From an uncultured Pelagibacteraceae bacterium (GTDB taxonomy: Bacteria; Pseudomonadota; Alphaproteobacteria; Pelagibacterales; Pelagibacteraceae), in NCBI GenBank assembly GCA_902608305.1, contig CACLNK010000001.1, positions 20,131 through 84,130 on the forward strand: 64,000 bases of DNA, read 5' to 3'. Shown in pieces: positions 35,462 to 44,472 of this stretch (positions within the stretch are counted from its first letter, which is position 1; each line of letters starts with the position of its first letter). Both the position numbers and the translations under genes were made by a program. The notes below the pieces were generated by a model that did no database searches, was not told the origin of the DNA, and worked only from the letters and a program-made list of their open reading frames with translations.

Positions 35462-36719
35462 AAAAATAGCATTAATTGATTGCAATTCTTTCTACGTCTC
35501 TTGCGAAAGATTATTTAATCCCAAAATCCGAAATAAACCTGTTGTTGTCTTATCAAGTAATGATGGTTGTATAATTTCAAGGTCTAATGAGGCAAAGACT
35601 CTTGGTATTAAAATGGGTGATCCCTACTTTAAAGCTAAAGATATAATACTTAAAAATAACGTTCATGTATTTTCTTCAAATTATTCTTTGTACGGAGATC
35701 TTTCTAGAAGAGTCATGAGAACTTTAAAACGTTTTAACTCTGAAATAGAAATTTACTCTATAGATGAAGCTTTTTTAGATTTAACTAATTTTCCTGATGA
35801 TGAAGTAGAAGATGTGGGAAAAGAAATTAGAAGCATCGTATTACAATGGACAGGAATACCCACTAGTATTGGAATTGCAAAAACTAAAACTCTAAGTAAA
35901 ATTGCCAATCATATTGCAAAGAAAACAAAGTCTGGCATTGTAAGTTTAATAGGCATTAAAGATATTGATCCTATATTAAAAAAGGTAGAAATTAATGATG
36001 TTTGGGGAGTTGGTAAACAACTTACAAAGTTTTTTGTTCAAAATGGAATTCATAATGCCAAACAATTAAAAAATATATCTAATACTTGGATAAAAAAAAG
36101 TTCCAATGTTTTAAGTTCTAGAACTGCTATGGAGCTTAGAGGTATTTCGTGTATAGCTTTGGAAACTCAAAATTCAAAAAGAAAAAGTTGTGTGGTCTCA
36201 AGATCATTCGCAAAAAAAGTAGAAAAACTTCAAGAACTACAAGAGTCAATCACAAGCTATTGCTTAAATGCTGCAGAAAAAATTAGATCAGAATCTTTAA
36301 TTGCAAAATCAATAACAATATTTATTAGAACTAGTCCTTTTCAAAATCAATTTGCTTATTATTCAAATTCTAAAACTATAGATTTACCAATAGCAACAGA
36401 CAATAGTATTGAGATAGTTAAAACTGCACTAACTGGATTAAAAGATATTTTTAAAAATGGATATAGATATCAAAAAGCTGGAATAATGTTATCAGGTTTG
36501 TCTAGTTCGCAAGGAAGTAAAAATTTATTTTCTTCTATCAAAGATGTTAAAATTAAAAACCTAATGAAGTCCATAGATAATACTAATTATAGATTTGGTC
36601 GATCAACTTTAAGTTTGGCTAGTGCTGGAATAAATAAAAAATGGAACATAAAAAGACAATACTCGTCAAAAATTGATACTGCTGATTTTAATTTTTTACC
36701 AACGATAAAAGCTATTTAA
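35439..36719 (+). CDS. umuC: DNA polymerase V catalytic subunit UmuC
   Basis: 426 residues from ATG 35439, inside the end of umuD (23 bp overlap); a TTG at 35430 is also possible. Y-family polymerase motifs: LIDCNSFYVSCERLF, VVVLSSNDGCIISRSNEA, YSIDEAFLDLT (catalytic Asp-Glu) and GIPTSIGIAKTKTLSKIANH. The little-finger and UmuC-type C-terminal region (TNYRFGRSTLSLASAG) are present. It performs error-prone synthesis past lesions. Overlap with umuD ensures balanced translation. Its end overlaps the convergent glycosyltransferase by 8 bp. Confidence 0.95.
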   Translation: MSSTQYTKKIALIDCNSFYVSCERLFNPKIRNKPVVVLSSNDGCIISRSNEAKTLGIKMGDPYFKAKDIILKNNVHVFSSNYSLYGDLSRRVMRTLKRFNSEIEIYSIDEAFLDLTNFPDDEVEDVGKEIRSIVLQWTGIPTSIGIAKTKTLSKIANHIAKKTKSGIVSLIGIKDIDPILKKVEINDVWGVGKQLTKFFVQNGIHNAKQLKNISNTWIKKSSNVLSSRTAMELRGISCIALETQNSKRKSCVVSRSFAKKVEKLQELQESITSYCLNAAEKIRSESLIAKSITIFIRTSPFQNQFAYYSNSKTIDLPIATDNSIEIVKTALTGLKDIFKNGYRYQKAGIMLSGLSSSQGSKNLFSSIKDVKIKNLMKSIDNTNYRFGRSTLSLASAGINKKWNIKRQYSSKIDTADFNFLPTIKAI

Positions 36720-37581
36720 GATTTTCAATATTATTAATATTTTCTAAAGAATTATTCAGTTCTGTTATATTTTCACGTCCCGAGAGAACAAAGACTGAAA
36801 TGATCATCGCTATAACCAATGCAACTGGGATAAGTGTAATAATTGAAATGTGTTTTAAAATGAGAAAAATATAAACAACTAGAAAAATTATAGATCTAAT
36901 TACAACAGTAGATTTAAAAACAGCAATAATTGAAAGAGAATGTTTTAAAAGATCGATAAAACTCATCTTGGATGGACCAAAATATCTAGGCCCTCTAATT
37001 GAAGAAACAGATTTACGTACTTTTGCTGTCTTTGATAATGAGCCAGAAAAACTGCTCCAAGTAGCAGCTTCATCAGTCATTTTAACTACTGTGGATTTTG
37101 GTAAACAAGTATAATTTCCAAACTTAATGGATTGTCCTGTAAAAACGTAGGCTAAACACTTATGAATCAAATAACAAAATTTAAATATAAATCCTTCTGA
37201 CCTTTCAATTCTGTCTCCCGTAATAACCACATTGGGATATTCCTTGGCTTTTTCAATAAGCAATTTTATTTCTTCAGGCCTATCTTCTCCATCACCATCC
37301 ATCGGTATTACATAATCAACATCTTCTTTTTCATTAATATATTTTAATCCGGCAGCATTACATCTTGCATGACCTATATTCTCTTTCATATTAATAACTT
37401 GAACTGATTTTAAATTATTTAGATTTAAATTAACTTCAGATCTTTGTTCAGTTGATGCATCATTAACAATTATAACTGAAGCTTCCACATCCAAACTTGT
37501 AATTTCTAAATCAATATTTTCTAAAAGTTTAAAAACAGACTGCCAGTCATTATAAATAGGAATGAGTATTTTAATTTTCAT
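36712..37581 (-). CDS. Glycosyltransferase family 2 with C-terminal membrane helices
   Basis: 289 residues. The GT2 domain occupies about 1-200: ILIPIYNDWQSVFKLLENID, SVIIVNDASTEQRSE and the metal motif IPMDGDGEDRPEEI near 93-106. Two hydrophobic helices follow at about 218-265 (SLSIIAVFKSTVVIRSIIFL..., IITLIPVALVIAMIISVFVL). It resembles dolichol-phosphate-mannose-synthase-like enzymes that charge a lipid carrier. The start overlaps the end of the lyase-like gene by 4 bp; a PMT-type glycosyltransferase lies 2 kb upstream that could use such a lipid-linked sugar. Confidence 0.85.
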   Translation of the reverse strand: MKIKILIPIYNDWQSVFKLLENIDLEITSLDVEASVIIVNDASTEQRSEVNLNLNNLKSVQVINMKENIGHARCNAAGLKYINEKEDVDYVIPMDGDGEDRPEEIKLLIEKAKEYPNVVITGDRIERSEGFIFKFCYLIHKCLAYVFTGQSIKFGNYTCLPKSTVVKMTDEAATWSSFSGSLSKTAKVRKSVSSIRGPRYFGPSKMSFIDLLKHSLSIIAVFKSTVVIRSIIFLVVYIFLILKHISIITLIPVALVIAMIISVFVLSGRENITELNNSLENINNIENLK

Positions 37582-38411
37582 TTTAATGGTGGAAGTTTAC
37601 CAACAACTTTCTTTTTTGATTTACCAACTCTTACTTCATCAAAATAAAGTACCTGTCCAGGGACATCTTGTTGATTATTTTTATTTCTCCATCTAGACAT
37701 AAAAGATCTGTAAATTCCAAACTTAAAATAAACTTTAGGTTTTTTCTTAACTAAAGTTTTTCCTTCATATTCATATTTTAATTCGTTATTGATCCAAGTT
37801 TTAAAAAAACCATCTGGCTTAATAGACCATTTGGCATGTACTAATACGTCAGTCCATTTGCCTCTCATGTCTTCATCTGATGCAACTGTATATAAAACAG
37901 AACATTCTGATCCTTCGGGTATACAATCAACAAAATCTTTCTCAATATGGTAACCACCAGCTATTCCCCTATTTGGATTCTGATTTTCAAAAGCAAAAAT
38001 TGGTCCAATGCCTGAGTTATAAAATTGGCCAAACATTGCTTTAGAAGGATATATAATTGGAAAATCTTTTGGAATAAAAATACTCCATGCATACCACCAC
38101 TCACCAGGACCAAAACGTGTTCCGCTTAATTCATGTCTTTCTCTATCTTTTTTACAGTCACTCCATCCGTCATCATATCCACAATCTCCGGGTTTTACTT
38201 CAAATCTAATTGATTTTTTTCCAGCTCTAACAGGATGACCGTCTTTTTTATTAACAACTTGTAGACCATGTTTTTTAAAATCTTTTTCTAAACTTTTATT
38301 ATATTTACCACCTCCAGAGGCAACATCTTTTGGTAATCGAAAATGATAATCTGCAAAAACATTATTACACCACAACAAACCCAGAACCACGATCACTAAA
38401 AGTTTTTTCAT
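37578..38411 (-). CDS. Secreted polysaccharide-lyase-like protein
   Basis: 277 residues. A signal peptide (MKKLLVIVVLGLLWCNNVFA) leads into a jelly-roll lyase-like domain: KKSIRFEVKPGDCG, DRERHELSGTRFGPGEWWYA, FGQFYNSGIGPIFAFEN, GKWTDVLVHAKWSIKPDGFF, KTWINNELKYEYEGKT and VLYFDEVRVG. The R-H-E-L segment, the W-x-D-x-x-x-H strand and the C-terminal V-x-x-D-E-V-R-V-G are typical of the heparin-lyase-I/PL20-like fold (Pfam Polysacc_lyase). It would act in the periplasm or outside on an acidic polysaccharide. Whether it degrades food or edits its own glycan is unknown; the flanking glycosyltransferases favour own-glycan editing. Confidence 0.72.
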   Translation of the reverse strand: MKKLLVIVVLGLLWCNNVFADYHFRLPKDVASGGGKYNKSLEKDFKKHGLQVVNKKDGHPVRAGKKSIRFEVKPGDCGYDDGWSDCKKDRERHELSGTRFGPGEWWYAWSIFIPKDFPIIYPSKAMFGQFYNSGIGPIFAFENQNPNRGIAGGYHIEKDFVDCIPEGSECSVLYTVASDEDMRGKWTDVLVHAKWSIKPDGFFKTWINNELKYEYEGKTLVKKKPKVYFKFGIYRSFMSRWRNKNNQQDVPGQVLYFDEVRVGKSKKKVVGKLPPLK

Positions 38412-38414
38412 AAA

Positions 38415-38834
38415 TTAATCTCCAATCAAATGATGTGATAATATTCTTGTATGATGTTCTAGTCGATGCTCAAATAAATAAAGTCCTTGCCAAGTACCTA
38501 ACATAAGTCTTTTGTTTTTTAGACTTAATGTTAACTGGTTATTAGTAAGCACTGATTTTATATGAGCAGGCATATCGTCCTTACCTTCTGTTGTATGTTT
38601 ATATAGCTTATCATCCATCGGAGCTAATTTATCAAAAAAATTCTTTAAATCATACAAAACATCAGGATCAGCATTTTCTTGGATAACTAGTGATGCACTT
38701 GTGTGCAAAATATTAATATTTAATATTCCATTGTTAATTTTTTGTTCATTTAACCAGCCTAAAGTCTTTTCTGTGAAATCATAAAAACCCTGACCTTTAG
38801 TTTTTAATATTATTTCATGGAACACTTGTTTCAT
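38415..38834 (-). CDS. YjbQ/UPF0047-family protein
   Basis: 139 residues. ILHTSASLVIQENADPDVLY near 44-63, HTTEGKDDMPAHIKSVLT near 80-97 and LGTWQGLYLFEHR near 117-129 are the family signature. Proteins of this family have weak thiamine-phosphate-synthase-like activity in vitro; the physiological role is unsettled. It starts 4 bp after the tiny basic ORF and ends 3 bp before the lyase-like gene. Confidence 0.92.
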   Translation of the reverse strand: MKQVFHEIILKTKGQGFYDFTEKTLGWLNEQKINNGILNINILHTSASLVIQENADPDVLYDLKNFFDKLAPMDDKLYKHTTEGKDDMPAHIKSVLTNNQLTLSLKNKRLMLGTWQGLYLFEHRLEHHTRILSHHLIGD

Positions 38835-38838
38835 ATAT

Positions 38839-38922
38839 TCAATTTTTCTTTTTCTTCTTTTTCTTTGTTCTTTTGTGTTTTTTATGACGTCTTCTAGTTC
38901 TTCCGCTTGATATTCTTTTCAT
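38839..38922 (-). CDS. 27-residue Lys/Arg-rich mini-protein
   Basis: ATG at 38922 follows the upstream methyltransferase-like stop directly, and the TGA ends 4 bp before the yjbQ ATG, so it fills the gap exactly. An SD of GGAGGT (38929-38934) sits 6 bases before its ATG, one of the best in the window. The peptide is MKRISSGRTRRRHKKHKR, then T, seven Lys and Asn: 20 of 27 residues are Lys, Arg or His. Size and charge are like tiny ribosomal proteins (bTHX, bL36, mS38-type), but no motif proves this. Too short for usual gene callers. Function unknown. Confidence 0.65.
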   Translation of the reverse strand: MKRISSGRTRRRHKKHKRTKKKKKKKN

Positions 38923-39591
38923 TTAATTACCTCCATATATAACTTTAAAATCTTCTTTTTCTGTACAGAAATAATGTAACCAAATAGAAATATAAGTATA
39001 AATTGCAAACACAAACATCGATTGTGAACCTGTAGCAATTGCGAAAGCAAAAGGAATCCCTATTGCAAAAACATACATTGCATTGGAAGACCATTTAAAA
39101 ATACCCCTATTTTCAAAAGGCATATCTCTATATTTTGGATCAAAATGATCTGCGCCGGCAGCACGCAAAAAACCAAAATATTTCTTAACTGAATAGATCG
39201 TATAAACACCTGGAATAAATAAAATTATTGATAATATCCAAGCTAACCATCCAGGTTTATATAGAGAGCCATAATCAACAAAACACAATACAATTGCTGA
39301 AAGTCTTGAAATAATTAAAATAAAAAAAATTATCACATAACCTTTAAATCCAATCGTATTACTTATTGATTGCCAACATAGTTCAGATCTCCAACATATC
39401 CACACATAAGCTTGATGAATTAAAGGAATAGACATAGCCATTGTAAACCAGCTTAAAGCACTAATTCCAAGAAATGTATTAGTATTACTATCAAGATCAA
39501 CTAGTTGAGCGCCTATATAAAATAAAACAATAGTCCCACCCAAATGCCAGATTTGGTGCTTAAAGAAAAAGCTTAATTTATTCTCAGTCAT
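38923..39591 (-). CDS. Multi-pass membrane protein, PEMT/ICMT methyltransferase-like
   Basis: 222 residues with about six membrane helices (for example GGTIVLFYIGAQLV, GYVIIFFILIISRLSAIVLC, WLAWILSIILFIPGVYTIYS, AMYVFAIGIPFAFAIATG). The C-terminal GIFKWSSNAMYVF and YISIWLHYFCTEKEDFKVIY resemble the SAM-binding end of phospholipid or isoprenylcysteine methyltransferases (a small helix pair, then x-E-E-x-x-L). A lipid methyltransferase is likely but not certain. Start overlaps the PMT-like gene's end by 8 bp. Confidence 0.68.
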   Translation of the reverse strand: MTENKLSFFFKHQIWHLGGTIVLFYIGAQLVDLDSNTNTFLGISALSWFTMAMSIPLIHQAYVWICWRSELCWQSISNTIGFKGYVIIFFILIISRLSAIVLCFVDYGSLYKPGWLAWILSIILFIPGVYTIYSVKKYFGFLRAAGADHFDPKYRDMPFENRGIFKWSSNAMYVFAIGIPFAFAIATGSQSMFVFAIYTYISIWLHYFCTEKEDFKVIYGGN

Positions 39592-40975
39592 TTAAAAAAC
39601 AAATCTTCATGTTCTCTTTTATTATATTAGGACCAATACATCCCTGTTCCTTACTCCACACACCTATGACTCCATTATTTTTTGCTCTTATAATATTATT
39701 AATATTTCTATGCCATTCTGGTCTTGAAGCTAAATGATAAGATAAATTACCTGCATGCCACTCGTCTCCTTGAACAATTTCTATTTTATTTTCATAGTTT
39801 TTGTCCCATAATTTTTGAACTTCATCTGCAATTTTCTTACCTTCATAATCAGTTCTTTTATCTGTTTCAGTTATAGAAACATAAGCATAAGCAAAAGGAG
39901 AAAAAATAAATAAAATTAGGAAGACTGTAGTAAAGCCTTTTATTTTATTTAAATTTATTTGTGATTGAAAAATATAAATCACCAAAACTCCAAAGAATAA
40001 ATAAAAAGGTGTCATCCACATTGTCCTGATCTTAACTCCCATAATCATAGAAGTTAAAAATACCAAAGCTATTGGGACAATGTTTATTGCTAATAAAAAT
40101 AATAATTTATTATCTTTAAAATTAAATTTAGTTTTGAATTTACTATTTAGAAATAATAACATTAAAAAGAAAGGTATTAATATTCCAATTTGTTTTCCTA
40201 AAAAGATTAGCGGATGAATAATGTGGTCTAAGAAATTTTGTTCTCCTGATCCTGTTCTGTGTAGACCATAGCTAATTGTTATATAGTCATTTTCAGTTAA
40301 CCAAATTAAATGAGGTAGTAAAATTATTAAAAAAGGAATTAGAGATACCATGCATTTAAAATCAATTTTCTTTTTAATAAGCATATAAAGAAAAAGGAAA
40401 TCCATAGATAAAAGTAAATATATGAACAAATAATGAGATAGGATGCCAAAGGCTGCAAATGTTCCAAATAATAGCCAATCAGTATATTTATTATTTTTAA
40501 AACCCTTCCAACAATAAAATACTGTTAATGACCAAAAAGGTAATTCACAAACATAAACATTAAACTCTGGCGTGGTATAGTTATAAAAGTAAATTCCTTC
40601 TAAAAGTAAAATAGATAAAAAACTATAAATTTTGTTTTCAAAAAAATCTTTTGATAAGCTCCATATAATAAAAAAAGAAAAAACAACACATGTCTGACTA
40701 AGTAAGTAGTATGCCCAATCATTATTTCCAAATATTTGATAAAAAGTTTCAACTAAGAATGCGCTCATTGGAGGATGTTTATTAAATCCCCAATCCAAAT
40801 TACTTCCCCAAGCTAAAGCTTCGATGGTATCTAGGGGTAAATTATTATTTGTTAATGTTGGTATCAAGGTCCAGACAATTAAATGTGATGTAATAAAAAT
40901 GTAAAAAAAATTATTTATATTTCTTTTATTATTGAACATTTGTCTAAATTTATATGAATTAAGCAGTATTGACAC
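39584..40975 (-). CDS. PMT/ArnT-family (GT39/83-like) membrane glycosyltransferase
   Basis: 463 residues with about eleven membrane helices. The first loop has NNLPLDTIEALAWGSNLDWG and FNKHPPMSAFLVETFYQIFG, where an acidic residue and the K-H-P-P motif mark the GT-C, lipid-phosphate-sugar dependent PMT_2/ArnT family. A soluble periplasmic tail follows the last helix (VQGDEWHAGNLSYHLASRPE). It probably transfers a sugar from a polyprenyl-phosphate carrier onto lipid A or another envelope acceptor. It pairs logically with the GT2 gene at 36712. Confidence 0.82.
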   Translation of the reverse strand: MSILLNSYKFRQMFNNKRNINNFFYIFITSHLIVWTLIPTLTNNNLPLDTIEALAWGSNLDWGFNKHPPMSAFLVETFYQIFGNNDWAYYLLSQTCVVFSFFIIWSLSKDFFENKIYSFLSILLLEGIYFYNYTTPEFNVYVCELPFWSLTVFYCWKGFKNNKYTDWLLFGTFAAFGILSHYLFIYLLLSMDFLFLYMLIKKKIDFKCMVSLIPFLIILLPHLIWLTENDYITISYGLHRTGSGEQNFLDHIIHPLIFLGKQIGILIPFFLMLLFLNSKFKTKFNFKDNKLLFLLAINIVPIALVFLTSMIMGVKIRTMWMTPFYLFFGVLVIYIFQSQINLNKIKGFTTVFLILFIFSPFAYAYVSITETDKRTDYEGKKIADEVQKLWDKNYENKIEIVQGDEWHAGNLSYHLASRPEWHRNINNIIRAKNNGVIGVWSKEQGCIGPNIIKENMKICFLND

Positions 40976-41020
40976 CTAATAATTGTTGAATATACTCCGG
41001 CACATTTTTAAACAAGAAAT

Positions 41021-41437
41021 ATGGCAAAAATTTCCAAAACATATATCCCAAATTTAAAAGAAAAATATATGTGTGAAAAACACAAATTATTTTTTAAAAA
41101 AAAACTTATTGAATGGAAAACTGAGATTGTAAGATCTAATAATGAAGCTTTATATAATAGCTCATTAGATGATAATAGCGCTTCTGCTGATATTGTGGAT
41201 CAAGCAAGTTCATACACAGAAAAAAATGTTGAGATGAAAGCAATAAATAGACAAATCAAACTTATTTCTAAAATTGATCAAGCTATAAAAAAAATTGAAA
41301 ATGGAACATATGGTTTTTGTGCAGAAACAGGAGAACCAATAGGAATTAAAAGGCTTATAGCAAGACCTGTTGCCACGCTATGCATAGCGGCTCAAGAAAA
41401 ACATGAGAAGGAAGAAAAAGTTTACGCTGACTTTTAA
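41021..41437 (+). CDS. dksA: DksA/TraR-family transcription regulator
   Basis: 138 residues. Coiled coil about 20-100 with a tip motif DIVDQASSYTEKN (D-x-x-D-x-A, which enters the polymerase secondary channel). The zinc-finger region reads GFCAETGEPIGIKRLIARPV then ATLCIAAQEKHE, so only two of four cysteines remain (first and third positions); alphaproteobacterial DksA often lacks several. It modulates RNA polymerase with ppGpp. The 3' end overlaps the convergent GST gene by 4 bp. Confidence 0.93.
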   Translation: MAKISKTYIPNLKEKYMCEKHKLFFKKKLIEWKTEIVRSNNEALYNSSLDDNSASADIVDQASSYTEKNVEMKAINRQIKLISKIDQAIKKIENGTYGFCAETGEPIGIKRLIARPVATLCIAAQEKHEKEEKVYADF

Positions 41438-42081
41438 GGTTTAGGTATAATTTCTCCTCTATTCATAAAATCATATCCTTTAATAACAGCGTCTCTTTTT
41501 GAAATTTCTAAATACCATCTAGTCAAATTCTTATAATTATTAATCCCAATATCATGCCAATCATGTCTTGCAATCCATGGAAAAGTTGCAACGTCAGCAA
41601 TTGAGTAATTATCTCCTGCTAGATATTTTGATTGCTCTAATCTTTCATCTAAATCACCATATATAGTTTTGGTTATTCTAAAGTATCTTTCCTCCCCCCA
41701 TTTATCCTTTCCAGAATTGTAACGATGAAATTGATGGTGTTGTCCTAGCATTGGGCCAACGTAAGCCATTTGAGCCATTAACCACTGGTTAATTTTTGTT
41801 CTATCTTTTTGTTCATAAAATTTATTACTTTTTTCTCCAAGATATATAAGGATAGCTCCAGATTCAAAAACAGCTTCTTTATTATTTTCATGATCAATAA
41901 TTACTGGAATTTTACTAAAAGGACTAATTTTTCTAAATTCAGGATTAAATTGTTCACCCTTTGAAAATTCTCCTCCAGGATTAATATTTATTTTGGTAAC
42001 TTTGTATTTAAAACCAATTTCTTCAAGCATAATTGAAATTTTTTTACCATTTGGAGTATCTGCTGTTAAAAGTTCTATCAC
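41434..42081 (-). CDS. Glutathione S-transferase family protein
   Basis: 215 residues. N-terminal thioredoxin-like domain: ELLTADTPNGKKISIMLEEI, FNPEFRKISPFSKIPVIIDH (cis-Pro) and VFESGAILIYLGEKS. The C-terminal helical domain has QWLMAQMAYVGPMLGQHHQF and YSIADVATFPWIARHDW. This is the YghU/YfcG-like (Nu) class, often disulfide-bond reductases. The start overlaps the ferredoxin reductase stop by 4 bp, so it belongs to the proteorhodopsin-ferredoxin run. Confidence 0.92.
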   Translation of the reverse strand: MIELLTADTPNGKKISIMLEEIGFKYKVTKININPGGEFSKGEQFNPEFRKISPFSKIPVIIDHENNKEAVFESGAILIYLGEKSNKFYEQKDRTKINQWLMAQMAYVGPMLGQHHQFHRYNSGKDKWGEERYFRITKTIYGDLDERLEQSKYLAGDNYSIADVATFPWIARHDWHDIGINNYKNLTRWYLEISKRDAVIKGYDFMNRGEIIPKP

Positions 42082-43093
42082 TTTTTAACGCCTAATCTTT
42101 CATGAACGCTCTTAGAAGTTGTTGAAAATTCAAACCTTAAGTTTTCATCTGGTCTTGCATATTTAAAACAACCTCTTGCAGCTAGTGCACCTTCATGAAA
42201 GCCAGAAAGAATTAATTTTAATTTACCAGAGTAAGTACATATATCTCCTATAGCAAATATTCCTTTATGATTTGTTTCAAAGTTTTCTGTATTAACCGGA
42301 ATGTGCTTTTTATTTAAATTTAATCCCCAATTAGCAATTGGTCCAAGCTTCATAATTAATCCAAAAAAACCTAAAAGGTAATCTGTTTCTATTTTTTGGA
42401 TACTTTCATCTTCATGTTTAATTTTAATACTTTTAATTTTTTGATCACCTTCAACTGAATTTAATTGATATTTTGTAAATAATTCAATTTTGCCTTCTTT
42501 GCTTAATGTTTTAACTTTATCAACGCTTGCTTGCGATCCTCTAAATTCGTCTCTTCTATGTATTAATTTAACTTTAGAGTTAGCTGATAATTCAATTGCC
42601 CAGTCTAAAGCTGAATCTCCACCTCCAAATATCGAAACTCTCTTGTCTTTAAAGATACTTTTGTCTTTAACAGAATATAAAATTTCTTTTTCTTCAAATT
42701 TTTCACATTCTTTTACTAAAAATTTTCTTGGTTCAAAAGAACCTACTCCACCTGCAATAATAATATTTGGTGCTTTAAATTCTTTTCCTTTTTTAGTTTT
42801 AATTAACCAATTATTTTTATCTTTTTTTATTTCTTCGACCCTGTCGCTTAAATGAAAATTAGTTTTAAAAGGTTTTATTTGTTTAATTAAATTATTAGTT
42901 AATTCCTCACCTGTACATACTGGTATCGCTGGAATATCGTAAATAGGTTTGTCGGGATAAAGCTCTATGCATTGTCCTCCTATTTTATCTAAGTTATCAA
43001 CAACTTCACATTTTAATCCAATAATACCAAGTTGGTGAACACAAAAGAGGCCTGTGGGTCCTGCTCCTATAACTAAAACATCTGTATCAATCA

Positions 43094-43094
<1 letters not shown>
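42078..43094 (-). CDS. Ferredoxin-NADP reductase, thioredoxin-reductase-like type
   Basis: 338 residues. FAD motif VIGAGPTGLFCVHQLGIIGL (about 6-25) and GGQCIELYPDKPIYDIP; NADPH motif VSIFGGGDSALDWAIEL with RRDEFRGSQ; C-terminal FAIGDICTYSGKLKLILSGF. No redox-active CxxC is present, which separates it from thioredoxin reductase and fits the YumC-type FNR. It passes electrons between NADPH and ferredoxin; the ferredoxin gene adjoins with a 1 bp overlap. Confidence 0.93.
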
Positions 43095-43480
<386 letters not shown>

Positions 43481-43486
43481 ATAAAA

Positions 43487-44257
43487 TTATTTAGATCTTG
43501 TGTTCGTACTTTGCATTGCAGCAACCCAGATAACTAAACCAAATGCGATTTTATTAACAAAGTCTGCTAAGTTATAAATCATGTTTAAAGAGTTGTCATC
43601 TACACTACCAATTATGTAGCCAAATACATAGCCTAGTGGGTATATACACCAGCCAACGGTAACAATCATTCTTAAAATACCAAAAGCAGTTACAAAAATT
43701 TTATTTCCACTTTTTGCCGCTGCTTTGCCAGCTTCACCAGAAAAGATTTCATATAAAACAAAAATCCATCCACCAATACTGATTGCTAAACCAAGAACTG
43801 GTTTGATGTGTCCTGTTTCTCCTGCATAAGCTCCACCTACCATCACAAGTGATCCAATTAAAAGCCTCCAAAATATTCTATTTGAAATTTTTCTGACTAT
43901 TGCCAAGATTAAATAAAACTCAACCATCTGCAGTGGCATAGTGATAAACCAATCAATATATCTATACACAGTTGGTGAATCTGCTGTTTGAACCCAAGCA
44001 CCTCTCATATACATGTAGTTTATAAATGCAATACCAGTGATTAAACCAGCTACAGTTACTGGTGTTCTCCATGCGACAGCTACTGAGTTTCTTTCAAAGA
44101 AAAAAAACGCCGTGGCAGCTAACATGCCCATTGAAATCACCCAAAACGTAATTCCAACAAAATCATCAGGAGCTAATATAGCTTCATTTGCATTTGCTGC
44201 TCTCGATAATCCTACAAAAGCTACAAGAATAAAAGCAAAAAACTTTAATTTACCCAT
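43487..44257 (-). CDS. Proteorhodopsin, blue-tuned proton-pump type
   Basis: 256 residues, signal peptide plus seven helices. Retinal lysine is Lys236 in ADFVNKIAFG. The proton acceptor Asp102 and donor Glu113 are in RYIDWFITMPLQMVEFYLIL, so it is a proton pump. Gln110 at the spectral-tuning site (105 in the classic green protein, which has Leu) predicts blue absorption. Aligned at GIAFxxYMYMRG, the usual His75 is Asn80 and Trp74 is Ile79. No carotenoid or retinal gene lies nearby, as is common in SAR11. The next genes encode ferredoxin and its reductase. It is divergent from prpE. Confidence 0.97.
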   Translation of the reverse strand: MGKLKFFAFILVAFVGLSRAANANEAILAPDDFVGITFWVISMGMLAATAFFFFERNSVAVAWRTPVTVAGLITGIAFINYMYMRGAWVQTADSPTVYRYIDWFITMPLQMVEFYLILAIVRKISNRIFWRLLIGSLVMVGGAYAGETGHIKPVLGLAISIGGWIFVLYEIFSGEAGKAAAKSGNKIFVTAFGILRMIVTVGWCIYPLGYVFGYIIGSVDDNSLNMIYNLADFVNKIAFGLVIWVAAMQSTNTRSK

Positions 44258-44376
44258 AAAAAACTCACTCTTTTGATTATTTTTTATTTTAATCTAAATC
44301 CAAACTAGGGTCACAACAAAGTTATAACCAAAGTTAGTTTAACACTAGCAAAAAAAATAGTTAATTGCAGAGTTAT

Positions 44377-44405
44377 TTGACATTTATTTATGTTGATTTT
44401 ATTAA
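44377..44405 (+). promoter_or_regulatory. Strong sigma-70 promoter for prpE
   Basis: TTGACA (44377-44382), a perfect -35, and TATTAA (44400-44405) are 17 bp apart, about 67 bp before the prpE ATG. It lies in the 215 bp divergent region shared with proteorhodopsin. The upstream AAAGTTA sequence occurs twice (near 44319 and 44331) and may be a regulator site. Confidence 0.6.
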
Positions 44406-44472
44406 GTTTTTTAATTTAAATACTGTCGCGTTGTAAAAACCATATAGAAAACTAACAAAAAAAACAAATCAA

